A DNA stretch of 64,000 nt from Turritopsis dohrnii (GCA_027922465.2 BQMF02000097.1:930001-994000), one strand, 5' to 3'. Positions 1 to 8,101 are shown, counted from the stretch's first letter. The notes: generated by a model from the letters alone, not told the origin. Translations and numbers: made by a program.

Positions 1-978
1 GAAAAAATACTAAAGGCTACCGGAGAGATAGCTCGAATATTGGGTAAGAAGGGGTTACGTAGTTTAGGGTTTGATATACCTAAGGGTAAAATAACAGCAC
101 GACAAGCAGTTGCACTTAACAAAATACAAGAAGAGCTTCCCTCGACATCTAAAATCACAAAATCGAGTGATGTAGAGCTTGAGGAAATTACAGGGAACAT
201 TGCAAACAGTACGGAAGATTTAATTTCAACGCTTAGACAACAATCTATCGATCATGAAATGACTCAGACCGGCGATCTATTTGAATATCCTGTACGTGAG
301 TTGTTAGGATTGGATAAAGCGCTGAGAAACATACGAGGAGGTCTTCAGGAAGAGGTTGCGAAAAAGGTTCGAATAGAACAGCATATCGATCGAGAGAAAA
401 ACAAGTTGGAGGAGATGGAAAATGATGCAACATACACGGACGAACAACGAAAAGAGGTTGAAGAGAGAATGGATGGATTACGTGAAGAGTTGAAAGCTAG
501 GAAAGAGAACATTGATATTCTCAAAGGTAAATTAAACAGTCAAGTTACGAGCATCAAAGAAACCATTGCTAAAGTCCTCGACAAAGATACCTCATTAGGT
601 GAAAGGATACGAACACTATTCCGCGAACAAGGTATAACAATCGTTAGCATTCTGACAGCGTTTGGTATGGCTATCGGTGTCCTTGTGGAAGCTTTGTTAC
701 CATCAGCAGCTGGAAACTCTTCGCAAAATCCTGACAAAGGTGGTGATAAAAAGGACGATGCAAAGGAATGGATAAAAAATAAACTAAAAGCGTTAGCATC
801 ACTTCTAGGTAGATTAGCATCTAAAGCGGCAGAGGCTTTACCAGGAATAATTGGGTCTATCGTATCGTGGATACTCACTAGAGCAAAAGAAGTTGTAGGT
901 TGGTTGAGTCAAAATTTATGGGCTCTGATTGTAGGGGTTGGATGGATGATCTATACGTACCTCGTGACTAGACGATAA
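1..978 (+). CDS. Polinton coiled-coil/membrane protein (5' end outside window)
   Basis: The frame is open from base 1, so the true start lies left of the window; a TTG at 40 is not a credible start. Visible order: a charged N-terminal part, a long heptad-like coiled coil (about codons 95-195 from base 1, rich in E, K and R), a hydrophobic segment after an RTLFREQGITIVSILTAFG block, a Gly/Lys/Asp linker, an amphipathic Ala/Leu-rich stretch and a C-terminal transmembrane segment ending in basic residues. I recognise this layout from predicted proteins of cnidarian Polintons, where it sits with the capsid genes; its role is unknown. A virion membrane-active or internal protein is my inference. 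It converges on the minus-strand gene at 1036-1458, with a hairpin between them. The frame is intact to its TAA. Confidence 0.75.
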   Translation, partial: EKILKATGEIARILGKKGLRSLGFDIPKGKITARQAVALNKIQEELPSTSKITKSSDVELEEITGNIANSTEDLISTLRQQSIDHEMTQTGDLFEYPVRELLGLDKALRNIRGGLQEEVAKKVRIEQHIDREKNKLEEMENDATYTDEQRKEVEERMDGLREELKARKENIDILKGKLNSQVTSIKETIAKVLDKDTSLGERIRTLFREQGITIVSILTAFGMAIGVLVEALLPSAAGNSSQNPDKGGDKKDDAKEWIKNKLKALASLLGRLASKAAEALPGIIGSIVSWILTRAKEVVGWLSQNLWALIVGVGWMIYTYLVTRR

Positions 979-993
979 CCATCTGAAAGTGTA

Positions 994-1018
994 TATGTTA
1001 CATGTATCGTGTAACATA
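994..1018. terminator. Convergent-gene hairpin, copy 1
   Basis: Perfect 9-bp stem (TATGTTACA / TGTAACATA) with a 7-nt loop in the 57-bp gap between two convergent genes. Same 9-7-9 geometry as the hairpins at 3148 and 8426. A bidirectional transcript-end or polyadenylation signal is inferred from position and recurrence. Confidence 0.65.
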
Positions 1019-1035
1019 ATTTTTGTTGATGGTCT

Positions 1036-1458
1036 TCATCTTTCAAAATACCACACAATTCCACCAATACCGAGCATACTCAGAGCTATAAAAGCCAACT
1101 CTCTTTCATGTTGATCATGACTCGGTGTATAAAAGTCGCTCAATACAGGCTCTCGTGGTAGCGGTTCAAGATGATTACTAAATACACTATTGTACTCTCT
1201 CATTGCATCATTTAGTTCTACGAATTTTGAATCAGCCTTCTTTTCGAGCATGAGCTGCTTATTGATAAAATCGATCCTTTCCTGTCGTTTTTGCTGCCAT
1301 TCAATCTGTGCTTTTTGTAATTTTTCTATGGCCAAATCATGACGTTTTCTTTCCTTATCGATTCTGTCTTTGGATAAACTTGAAAACAGATAGCTTGATC
1401 CTGTGAAAGCCAAAGCGTTAGCCAAAGCTCCACCCAACATCATTGCGATAGAAGCCAT
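1036..1458 (-). CDS. Polinton small membrane protein with coiled coil (140 aa)
   Basis: Starts MASIAMMLGGALANALAF, a hydrophobic N-terminus, followed by a basic coiled-coil region (about residues 28-75, many K, R, E and Q), a DAMREYNSVF block, and a hydrophobic C-terminal segment (about residues 121-137) ending in a charged FER. I recognise this arrangement from cnidarian Polinton loci, where it travels with the three genes upstream of it here. Function is unknown; a virion membrane or scaffold protein is possible. It is last in a minus-strand cluster running 2656 to 1036, only 2 bp from the previous stop, suggesting joint expression. Termination probably uses the hairpin at 994-1018. Confidence 0.75.
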   Translation of the reverse strand: MASIAMMLGGALANALAFTGSSYLFSSLSKDRIDKERKRHDLAIEKLQKAQIEWQQKRQERIDFINKQLMLEKKADSKFVELNDAMREYNSVFSNHLEPLPREPVLSDFYTPSHDQHERELAFIALSMLGIGGIVWYFER

Positions 1459-1460
1459 AT

Positions 1461-1688
1461 TTAGATATTGATATTTTCAGGTAAAATCTTTTGTTTGATT
1501 AAGTAGTCCTTTGTCACTTCACTAGCGGCGATAATGGCAACTAGTTTTCCCGTATCTTCCAAGTCGAACTTTTGAATAGAGGGTGGTGTCATTTTTAACA
1601 CCTTTTTTCCTAACATAGAGTAGCCGATAGCGAAAACGCAGACGACTGATGCATGATATAAATCGTTGATGATACTTTTCTTGTCCAT
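1461..1688 (-). CDS. Polinton small hydrophobic protein (75 aa)
   Basis: I take the Met at 1688 (MDKKSIINDLYHASVVCVFA) as the start, because the frame upstream of it is Lys/Asn-rich low-complexity sequence from an A-rich leader. One transmembrane segment (about residues 10-25) is followed by a KKVLKMTPPSIQKFDLEDTGK stretch and a second mildly hydrophobic helix. A gene of this size and pattern recurs beside the 140-residue gene in cnidarian Polintons as I remember them. No enzymatic motif; function unknown. Confidence 0.65.
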   Translation of the reverse strand: MDKKSIINDLYHASVVCVFAIGYSMLGKKVLKMTPPSIQKFDLEDTGKLVAIIAASEVTKDYLIKQKILPENINI

Positions 1689-1716
1689 GTTTGTTATATA
1701 TACATTTTTTTTCTTT

Positions 1717-2064
1717 TTATTCCATTTCATGTTTATTGATTTTCACTGGTATTTTAGATTTTTGTGGAAGTGGGGTGGATGGTGACCCACGGGGTAATAT
1801 TTGCTCTTTCTTTTTATACACAAAATAAGCAAATCCACCAACTAAACCGAGAGCTATTATTCCACCTACACCTATGGTGTAGTTCATAGGTTGTTGTTCA
1901 TTTGGTTTGGTGAGAGAGTCATCGAGCTTATTCACTTCTTTTTGAGGTGACACTTGTTTTAATTGTTCTCGTTTTTTACGGTTGTATTCCGCCAACTTCT
2001 TACCCGCTTCAACCTTTTTTGGGTTCTTCGTTGTCACTTGAATGGGAGTCTGTTCTTCTGACAT
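1717..2064 (-). CDS. Polinton single-pass membrane protein (115 aa)
   Basis: A Lys/Arg-rich N-terminal half (NPKKVEAGKKLAEYNRKKRE) is followed by one Gly-rich transmembrane segment (about residues 63-84) and a short basic tail. No signal peptide, so probably a cytosolic N-terminus. Its start overlaps the 3' end of the next gene upstream by 56 bp in another frame, a compact virus-like arrangement. Gene order and the Gly-rich anchor match other cnidarian Polintons I remember. Function unknown; a minor virion membrane component is a guess. Confidence 0.65.
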   Translation of the reverse strand: MSEEQTPIQVTTKNPKKVEAGKKLAEYNRKKREQLKQVSPQKEVNKLDDSLTKPNEQQPMNYTIGVGGIIALGLVGGFAYFVYKKKEQILPRGSPSTPLPQKSKIPVKINKHEME

Positions 2065-2656
2065 TTTTATTATCTACTACTGTATTTATATTATCATCGG
2101 ATTTATTTAAATTCCTTTCATTGATATAATGCCTCCCGGTAATAAGTCCAACACTGAGTGGTGCTAATAATGAGCCGAATTTATAATATAAGTCACATGT
2201 AAATCTTTGAAGGGCAGAGTTTAAGAAGGGGTCAGTTTCCAGGTCATTGCTCAGCGCTTCTTGATTATTTATTCCTAATGTTGCACAAGCCCCCATCGAA
2301 TAAATGCGTATCAGTGATTTCCCCAAGGATTTTACCATTTGACCTGATAGTTTAGCCTCGTAAATACTAAAAAGTTTTTCTACCTCTTCATCTTTGAGTT
2401 TGTTAATTTGCTCTTCCGTGTACATTTTCCCTAAGTATAGCTTGCTTTTCCCGGTTAAGACACACTCGAGTAATTTTTGTCTTTTACCATCTGAAGGTGG
2501 AAATTCACCCGGAACATCATAACTCTGGTTGATTAAATTATCGATCGCTGTTTCCGCCATTTTTATTAGAGAGAGGTATTTTTTTAACACAAAATAAAAG
2601 TAAAATAGCGAGATCAGCAGTATGCTTAATAACACGAAGTTGACATATTCTATCAT
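2009..2656 (-). CDS. Polinton conserved protein with N-terminal membrane anchor (215 aa)
   Basis: A hydrophobic N-terminal segment (about residues 5-30) precedes a region ending in a conserved-looking YEAKLSGQMVKSLGKSLIRI block and an ALQRFTCDLYYKFGSLLAPL block, then a charged, probably disordered tail (about residues 180-215). Those two blocks are what I recognise from Polintons in other cnidarians. A Met at residue 33 could be the start if the anchor is not used, but the first Met fits the frame. Function unknown. It is the 5' gene of the minus cluster 2656-1036, and its first ~36 bp are duplicated at about 2820-2856, beside the PPP1R15-like gene. Confidence 0.7.
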   Translation of the reverse strand: MIEYVNFVLLSILLISLFYFYFVLKKYLSLIKMAETAIDNLINQSYDVPGEFPPSDGKRQKLLECVLTGKSKLYLGKMYTEEQINKLKDEEVEKLFSIYEAKLSGQMVKSLGKSLIRIYSMGACATLGINNQEALSNDLETDPFLNSALQRFTCDLYYKFGSLLAPLSVGLITGRHYINERNLNKSDDNINTVVDNKNVRRTDSHSSDNEEPKKG

Positions 2657-2687
2657 TTTGTTGTGTTTGTTATAATTTTCTTATACT

Positions 2688-2812
2688 CTCTTATAATTTT
2701 GTTGAAATTTGCTGTATAAGAGTTTGCTATCCTCTTATAAGTTTGTTGAAATTTGCTGTATAAGAGTTTGCTATCCTCTTATAATTATTTTGTCTTAAAT
2801 AATTATAAGAGG
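2688..2812. repeat. 44-bp tandem repeat plus perfect 16-bp inverted repeat
   Basis: A 44-bp unit starting CTCTTATAA begins at 2688, 2732 and 2776 (2.3 copies, almost identical). The last, partial unit runs into a perfect inverted repeat: 2775-2790 (CCTCTTATAATTATTT) pairs with 2797-2812 across a 6-nt loop. It lies in the divergent gap between the 215-residue gene and the PPP1R15-like gene, so it could be a promoter element, a recombination scar or an origin; the sequence does not decide. Confidence 0.8.
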
Positions 2813-2888
2813 ATGATGATGTTTAATAATATAAAGTTGATATATTCTAACATTGTTAAATAAATAAACATTGTTTACTTAAACAATT

Positions 2889-3134
2889 ATGTTCGATGAT
2901 GAATCCTCAGATGATGATATTATATTTTCCCATCAAGATACAAAAAGGGTTACTTTTAATGATAAAGTAATGGTCCATTATATCTCTGCTTGTGAATCTC
3001 GTAGAAGTAACTGGATAGAGGCTGCTGTTGACAGAGTACGCTTTGAATCGAGGATTAAACATATTGGTAAAATTCTAGATCCTGTATTGAGACGTAAATT
3101 ATTCTCTTATAGTAGTCTTATAGGAGTCTTATAA
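2889..3134 (+). CDS. PPP1R15/GADD34-like PP1 adaptor, Polinton-encoded (81 aa)
   Basis: An acidic N-terminus (DDESSDDD) leads into an RVxF-type protein phosphatase 1 docking motif (R20-V21-T22-F23), then a V-x-V-H-Y-I hydrophobic stretch (27-32), a short linker, and W42 with A46, D48-R49, R51-F52 and R55-I56. This order and spacing is the signature of the C-terminal module of PPP1R15 proteins, which recruits PP1 and actin to dephosphorylate eIF2-alpha; herpesviruses, asfarviruses and some poxviruses carry versions that keep host translation running. Here it is a minimal stand-alone module on the opposite strand from its neighbours. ATG at 2889 is the first in frame; the last ~15 codons come from short AGTCTTATA repeats. 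A role against translational shut-off is inferred. A host PPP1R15 fragment captured by the element is equally consistent. Confidence 0.8.
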   Translation: MFDDESSDDDIIFSHQDTKRVTFNDKVMVHYISACESRRSNWIEAAVDRVRFESRIKHIGKILDPVLRRKLFSYSSLIGVL

Positions 3135-3147
3135 CAGTCTTATAGTT

Positions 3148-3172
3148 TTTGTTACAAGAGTCATGTAACAAA
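3148..3172. terminator. Convergent-gene hairpin, copy 2
   Basis: Perfect 9-bp stem (TTTGTTACA / TGTAACAAA) with a 7-nt loop in the 51-bp gap between the PPP1R15-like gene and the ATPase frame. The six inner stem bases match copy 1. Confidence 0.65.
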
Positions 3173-3185
3173 TATGTCAACTTGT

Positions 3186-3791
3186 TTAACAAATCACGTG
3201 CGTTCTTGGGTGTTCCATCCTCATGACTAGGCATGTGTGTTTCCCTCCTTTCAGTTTTTCCTTGACATTTTTCAATTCTTCTCGCGAATCAATGACATCG
3301 TTCTCTTCATGAATGGCGGCTAGATCGTTTCTATCTTTTGGATACCACACATATAACATTTTAGCTTGCCGCCGTAAATTTTTAGGTATAGCCGTTTATG
3401 ATTGTGTAAGTAACCATAGCGAATGGTTTCGATGGCGACCACTAATTGCCAACTCGAGCAAAGGCTGTCTCTTTTTGTCCAATTCCTCATCAGCGATTAT
3501 GTCGTCAATGAGGAATAAGGTTTTATATCCAGCACAATTAGTGGTCATTTCCTTAATCCATTCATACAAGCGACCTTGCGGTTCAATTAAAATCACATAG
3601 TTGTCAGTCCAAAACCACTTCCGATCTCTGTATGTTTGATTCCACCTCAAAGTTGGACATATAATCACGATGTAATCAAAGTGATTATAGTATTCATTTT
3701 CTAATAATTTTATGACACGATCCGTTTTGCCGCACGATGTTGGTCCGACGAATAATGCTGTGTGAGGTTCTTTCATGTAAAGTGTGTTCAT
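3186..3791 (-). pseudogene. ATP: Polinton packaging ATPase, one in-frame stop
   Basis: The N-terminal two thirds carry a Walker A motif (GPTSCGKT, about residues 17-24), a Walker B motif (TLFLIDD) and a sensor-like LWLLTQS end, the pattern of the FtsK/HerA-type (A32-like) ATPase that drives DNA into Polinton, adintovirus and virophage capsids. A TAA at 3396-3398 stops the frame after about 131 codons. The same frame then stays open for 69 more codons to TAA at 3186-3188 and still looks like coding sequence, so one substitution probably broke an otherwise normal ~200-residue gene. The start is 4 bp downstream of the capsid gene's stop, implying co-transcription. A sequencing error is the alternative. 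Confidence 0.8.
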
Positions 3792-3795
3792 TTTA

Positions 3796-5112
3796 CTAAT
3801 ATACTGCAGACATAAATTGACCGTTTTGTATGTTTAATAGAGCATCCATGATTAGATATACATATGCGTTTAAGTTTCCTGCAGTTTCAGCGGTCTTTTC
3901 AATCTGTAAAGTGATACCTTCAGTCGCATTTTCAATCCTTCGACCGGTCCCATGCAAGGCATTCTCATCAATTGTTCTGAAATCTAACCATAGAGCATAC
4001 TTGTTTGTCAAGTAATCAGAGACTTTTACATCATGTAATCCTAAGCGCTTTCGGTTTTCGCCGACGCTATTATCTTTTGGTTTTCCTTCAGCAAAATACT
4101 TGCAAATCTCATTGTATTGTTCAAACGGCTGCATCCCTTGAGCAAAAAGTTGGTTAGGCTTGCCCTCGACGATAACAGATAACTTTTTGATTTTTGGATT
4201 GTAGAATTTACCGGTATCTCGTTTGTAGGATTCTTCTTCTTCAAACAGAACTAAGATACCCTTCAAAGATTTGGCAGGTGTGTTGAATGACCAATTCCAC
4301 GTTGTGTCTGACTTGTTTACTCTAATTTGTCTGTGTCGCAAAATCCTATCATAGAGCAAAGCCATTTTTTGATATTCAGAAGCGATTTGTCTAGCCAACG
4401 TGGGCTGTGTCACAATCTCATATTCAAGTGAGATGTTAGATATTTTGTATTTACCGTCTGGGGTTTTTCTTGAACCTGTGGTAGGAGTTGGAGGGTCAGA
4501 ATAGATAACTCGGTTATAGTCGTTAAATGTGATCTCGTAGCATAACCTGTGCCCTAATCCAGCTTGATAATATGGGATAGTACTATCCAGCATTTCAAAG
4601 TCGAGTGGAATGACAAACTTGTTTTTATAGGTGTCAGCAATGGCTTTGTCTTCCGCATCATCGTCCTTTTTATCAGAAGCACCAATCCTCAATTTCATAC
4701 AATTCTCTGTACACCCATCGTCGATGATGATACCCTGTCTTATCGCGTTTCTCTTTTCAAACTTGGTTAACCATAAATCTCTGTAACACCCAAAAAGATC
4801 AAAGTCATCGATGCTCAATATCTCGTTACCTTCGAACTTAACAGCCAACTTCTTAACAATAGCTCTTCCAATGTTACTGACCAATGTTCTTTTTGAGTCA
4901 GCTTTCGATTCGAGTTCAATATCAAAACTTAGATTAGCTGTTCCTGGAATAATGACATCATCACTTCCTAAATTTGGAAACCTAACCAATAATAGCTGAT
5001 TTTGATCGATCTCACTCGGATTGTGTGTGACAATTACTTTTTGACGAGAGCCTTTTACACCGCGGGCAGTTCTAAGTGAACGTTCTGGATTCAACTTCTT
5101 TCCGTATTCCAT
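3796..5112 (-). CDS. MCP: Polinton major capsid protein (438 aa)
   Basis: An uninterrupted frame starting MEYGKKLNPERS. Features I associate with cnidarian Polinton MCPs are the LLVRFPNLGSDDVIIPGTA block (about residues 40-58), the GRAIVKKLAVKFEGNEILSI block, IPLDFEMLDSTIPYYQAGLG in the middle and an aromatic C-terminal part ending in a hydrophobic helix. The family is a double jelly-roll protein forming the hexameric capsomers of an icosahedral virion; the fold is known for the family and not visible directly. It sits between the minor capsid gene and the packaging ATPase on the same strand, the usual morphogenesis order. The intact frame suggests recent activity. Confidence 0.8.
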   Translation of the reverse strand: MEYGKKLNPERSLRTARGVKGSRQKVIVTHNPSEIDQNQLLLVRFPNLGSDDVIIPGTANLSFDIELESKADSKRTLVSNIGRAIVKKLAVKFEGNEILSIDDFDLFGCYRDLWLTKFEKRNAIRQGIIIDDGCTENCMKLRIGASDKKDDDAEDKAIADTYKNKFVIPLDFEMLDSTIPYYQAGLGHRLCYEITFNDYNRVIYSDPPTPTTGSRKTPDGKYKISNISLEYEIVTQPTLARQIASEYQKMALLYDRILRHRQIRVNKSDTTWNWSFNTPAKSLKGILVLFEEEESYKRDTGKFYNPKIKKLSVIVEGKPNQLFAQGMQPFEQYNEICKYFAEGKPKDNSVGENRKRLGLHDVKVSDYLTNKYALWLDFRTIDENALHGTGRRIENATEGITLQIEKTAETAGNLNAYVYLIMDALLNIQNGQFMSAVY

Positions 5113-5157
5113 TGTTAATTTTATGATATATAATTAATTTTTACTTTTTATCTCGGT

Positions 5158-5718
5158 TTAGCGGATGTGCAAAACAATGGTTCTTCCCAGGTCTTCTTTT
5201 AGCATACTGCCATGCTGATCTGTGAGTTTCAACGTGAGAGACTGAAATACACCATTTTTTAATTTTTTGTACTGAGGGTTTTTAGGCTCAACATGTGTGA
5301 AGTCGCTATGTTCAGCCATGTGATGGGTTAGTAAAATATCACTTAGCTTTCCATTCTCAAGATTTTGAGTGTTGTCAAGTTCAGATAGATGCAAATTAAT
5401 TTTGGTTACGTTAGCGAGCTTATTTGTTTTGATTACTTGAGGGTTTTTGCCTAATGAGGTAAGTTCTACATCACCTGCTAAAAAGGTACCTGCTAAAAAG
5501 GCATTCAATTCCCTGCTCGTGAATGTTCCTTGAGGTACCAACTTTTTAGCTTTCCTATAACCAAGCATAGTCAGTGTTAGGTCTGTGGTTATTTCATACG
5601 TAACATTGTCTGCAAACATATCAACCAATGCAATTTCTTTTGAGCCATCCAAGTTTTGAATGGGGTAAGGTAGATTTATGGTCTTCTCACCCCTTACGAG
5701 ATTTGCTGTGATATACAT
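5158..5718 (-). CDS. Putative Polinton minor capsid (penton-type) protein (186 aa)
   Basis: Beta-rich sequence of 186 residues beginning MYITANLVRGEKTINLPYP, with GTFTSRELNAFLAGT in the middle and a C-terminal SLTLKLTDQHGS and IVLHIR pair of strands. Length, lack of membrane segments, strand pattern and position directly upstream of the MCP fit the single jelly-roll penton protein of Polintons. I recognise the N- and C-terminal blocks from similar loci, but the penton assignment is by position and strand content. The ~45-bp gap to the MCP start is AT-rich and could hold a promoter. Confidence 0.6.
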   Translation of the reverse strand: MYITANLVRGEKTINLPYPIQNLDGSKEIALVDMFADNVTYEITTDLTLTMLGYRKAKKLVPQGTFTSRELNAFLAGTFLAGDVELTSLGKNPQVIKTNKLANVTKINLHLSELDNTQNLENGKLSDILLTHHMAEHSDFTHVEPKNPQYKKLKNGVFQSLTLKLTDQHGSMLKEDLGRTIVLHIR

Positions 5719-5757
5719 TTTCTTGTATTAAATATAAGATAATAATATTGAATAATA

Positions 5758-6915
5758 ATGGAGGATATTTTTAAATATGTTCCCAATGCGCTTTATAAGG
5801 CAAATGGAGGACAATACCTTCAGATATTGAATGCTAAAGATTTATACAAACAAACAATTATTGTCTCTGAGAGCGGTTCTTTCCCCGCAACTTTTCCAAA
5901 TATATTTACTAATTACGAAATGGAAGAGAATGATCAACGTATGAAAATTTGGCAGGAACAACCGTTTAAATTATGGCAAACCCAACTCAATTTTGTCACT
6001 TGGTGTGCTTCAAGCGCTTGTGGAGTCAGTTCTGAACATCTGAAAGAAAGTCGCTCTACTCCTATGATTAGAGCAGTATATCGTTTTCACGTCTATTATC
6101 ATATTAGACGAATCATTTAGCGTCTGCAGACACCTCTACCTTTTGAAGATAGTTTCAACCAATATGATAATCCTTATAACAAAGAAGAGTTTTTAAAAAT
6201 CTGTAGTGAATACGGTGTCGATTCTGATCCTAAAAAATACAAAGGGCAATATTTTTACAGCTCGTATCAAAAAAGACGTAGAGACTATCCAACGCCAGGT
6301 GTGAGTTATTTCACAGACGACTCCATGACACGATGGATTATAGAAAAATCTAAAGGCTTTACAAAAACAGGTCTTGTAAAAATTTCAGAGAGTGTTAGAG
6401 CATATGCTTATCTTATTCTTAGTTCCCAAGCCTCTGCTCGTTCTTCTATTTTAGGTAATAATTCAAGCTCTTTGACAGCTCAAAGAGTTTTTATGAACAA
6501 CTTTGAAGACATTGTTAATCGCAGAGTTGATATTCAAGATGACATTAAACGTTATCAAGATACTTTAAATTACGCTTCAAGCAAAGTTGATTATTCTGTT
6601 TGACAAGGTATTTACATGTTACCTAGTGACATGAATCTAAACATCAAGTCGGGAGTGTCTGGTTATAATAATAAAATTCTCATATCTAATGACAACTTGA
6701 GCCTCGGAAGAAACAAAATGATTAATGTTATGCAAGAGCATCATATTTCACCCAAAGTGACTAGCTCTCCAACAAAAAATAAAAGTTCACAAAAGGAAGT
6801 TCATAAAAGAGTAGTGAGTCAAACAGATTCACCCCCATCTCATGAAGAAGAGAAAACAGCTTTGGTTTTAGCGATTACCACGATGTTTAGTATATGGTAT
6901 TATTATTATTATTGA
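5758..6915 (+). pseudogene. Polinton structural gene with two in-frame stops
   Basis: One reading frame runs from ATG 5758 to TGA 6915, broken by TAG at 6118-6120 and TGA at 6601-6603. Segment 1 has QPFKLWQTQLNFVTWCASSA and RFHVYYHIRRI, blocks I recall from a conserved but uncharacterised protein of cnidarian Polintons. Segment 2 is charged with GQYFYSSYQKRRRDYPTPG. Segment 3 is low complexity (SGVSGYNNKILISNDNL) and ends in a hydrophobic helix followed by a run of Tyr from a TAT repeat, suggesting a C-terminal anchor. Segment 3 could also be its own 99-residue gene from ATG 6616. It diverges from the minor capsid gene across a 39-bp promoter gap. No function known; virion assembly is likely from context. 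Confidence 0.65.
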
Positions 6916-7404
6916 AAACAAAACTCCCTTAGGAGAACCCCCTAGGGTTTTTGTTGTTGTTGTTGTTGTTGTTGTGATACCCTAGAGGGTTTTTAATTCA
7001 TTGTCTTCGATCTAACCGGCACTCCACCCTGGCTTCTCCAATCCACCAGCTCTGAGCTCTACCCCTAGATCTTAGACTATTTGTGTGTGACTACTTACGA
7101 ACTCCGACTACTACGCACGCAATGGCCGTTCATGATCTGTTCGAGTATATTACATCTAGTCACATTGTTTTTCCCGACAACTTTTGGCACATTTTGTGGT
7201 GAATACCGGGAGCGGACGGCACCATCCAGTTCCAATCTAGCCGCTCCACTAGACCTTTCCTTTCCGGCAGACTCTGTCGCCTGTTCACCACAATTTTCAA
7301 ATTATTCCGCTCTTGGGTTTTATATCATTCATTTAGACCTTAGTGTCTGCTTGTGGTGTCTCTCGGAACGCTATAATTTTGTTTTTTATTTTGATTACAT
7401 AACA
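6902..7404. other. Inserted segment of higher GC between duplicated gene ends
   Basis: After the structural gene come a loose inverted repeat (CCCTTAGG / CCCTAGGG), a GTT microsatellite (about 6950-6975), and then ~400 bp clearly richer in G and C than the element around it. It holds no convincing frame. It is bounded on the right by a second copy of sequence found at 6714. Probably foreign DNA inserted during a rearrangement; no transposon ends recognised. Confidence 0.45.
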
Positions 7405-7522
7405 AAATGATTAATGTTATGCAAGCGTATCATATTTCACTCAAAGTGACTAGCTCTCCAACACAAACAAAAAAAAAGTTCTTTGGTTTAGCGATTACTA
7501 TGATGTTTAGTATATGGTATGT
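7404..7522 (+). pseudogene. Partial duplicate of the upstream gene's 3' end
   Basis: Bases 7404-7522 repeat 6714-6900 with an internal deletion: the same ACAAAATGATTAATGTTATG start, the same TGACTAGCTCTCCAACA block and the same GATGTTTAGTATATGGTA end. It is a truncated duplicate of the tail of the 5758-6915 gene and is not expected to be functional. Confidence 0.8.
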
Positions 7523-7537
7523 ACTATTTCGCTGATC

Positions 7538-7875
7538 AGCGTATGTAGTTTGCAATTATAGCCGGCATTGTGGATACATGCTAACACTTCTAAGCCCTGG
7601 CGTTTGTTGAATTTCGATCGAAATGACGGTAACCTGAATGTCTCTATGGACCAGAGAAACCTGACAGTGATAAATCACCCAGACGCAATGCTAACCATTC
7701 CGCGATATATTCAACACAACTGCGGGGAAGTGCGCACTCATGCAAGTTTTACAACCAGAACATGAGAGATCTACAACCGCCGAAGTATATATACTTCCTC
7801 TCAGACGAACTGCGTGGGGTTCGAACACACGACCTTGTTGTTACAAGTTAGCGTTCTTATCCACTAGACTACGCT
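7538..7875 (-). mobile_element. tRNA-derived SINE candidate
   Basis: On the minus strand, starting near 7875, there is a tRNA-like head with an A-box-like TAGTCTAGTGG and a B-box-like GTGTTCGAACC at tRNA-like spacing. The anticodon arm does not fold into a proper 5-bp stem with a 7-nt loop, so this is not a working tRNA gene. About 250 bp of unrelated body follow. An 8-bp direct repeat CGCTGATC lies at 7530-7537 and 7872-7879 and could be a target duplication, although the left copy is part of a 12-bp palindrome. No A-rich tail is seen. Confidence 0.45.
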
Positions 7876-7880
7876 GATCT

Positions 7881-8012
7881 GTATGTTATATGTATTGTTA
7901 GCTCATTTATGTTATAAAAATGAAACTACTACAAACTGCTTTTTACTACATTTTTATGAGATATTTAATTGTTTACAATTATGAGTAATTTGTGGTTATA
8001 TAATAGAAACTG
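7881..8012 (+). repeat. Direct repeat flanking the replication module, left copy
   Basis: About 132 bp from GTATGTTATATGTATTGTTAG to ATAATAGAAACTG, repeated in the same orientation at 13963-14118. It lies just upstream of the OB-like gene. Confidence 0.85.
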
Positions 8013-8071
8013 TTATGTGTTGTTATTTGTTATGTAATAGAAACTTACCACGTACACACAAAAAAACTGAT

Positions 8072-8085
8072 ATAAAAAGATATGA
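8072..8085 (+). promoter_or_regulatory. Candidate promoter motif before the OB-like gene
   Basis: AAAAAGATAT lies 18 bp before ATG 8102. The same 10-mer lies about 23 bp before the polymerase ATG at 10001 (near 9969), and related ATAAGATAATAA or AAAGATAATAA stretches precede the ATGs at 5758 and 9568. A shared A/T promoter word is plausible but not proven in DNA this AT-rich. Confidence 0.3.
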
Positions 8086-8101
8086 AACAAGTATATAGAC
8101 A

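Noticed and set aside
40..42. TTG at 40 as the start of the first gene
   Set aside because: The frame is open to base 1 and TTG starts are not expected here; the real start is outside the window.
3396..6603. Changed genetic code or programmed stop read-through
   Set aside because: TAA, TAG and TGA each occur once as an in-frame break while all three also end intact genes; simple mutation is more economical.
7790..7875. tRNA gene on the minus strand
   Set aside because: A- and B-box-like words are present, but the anticodon arm does not form a normal stem with a 7-nt loop; kept only as a tRNA-derived SINE head.
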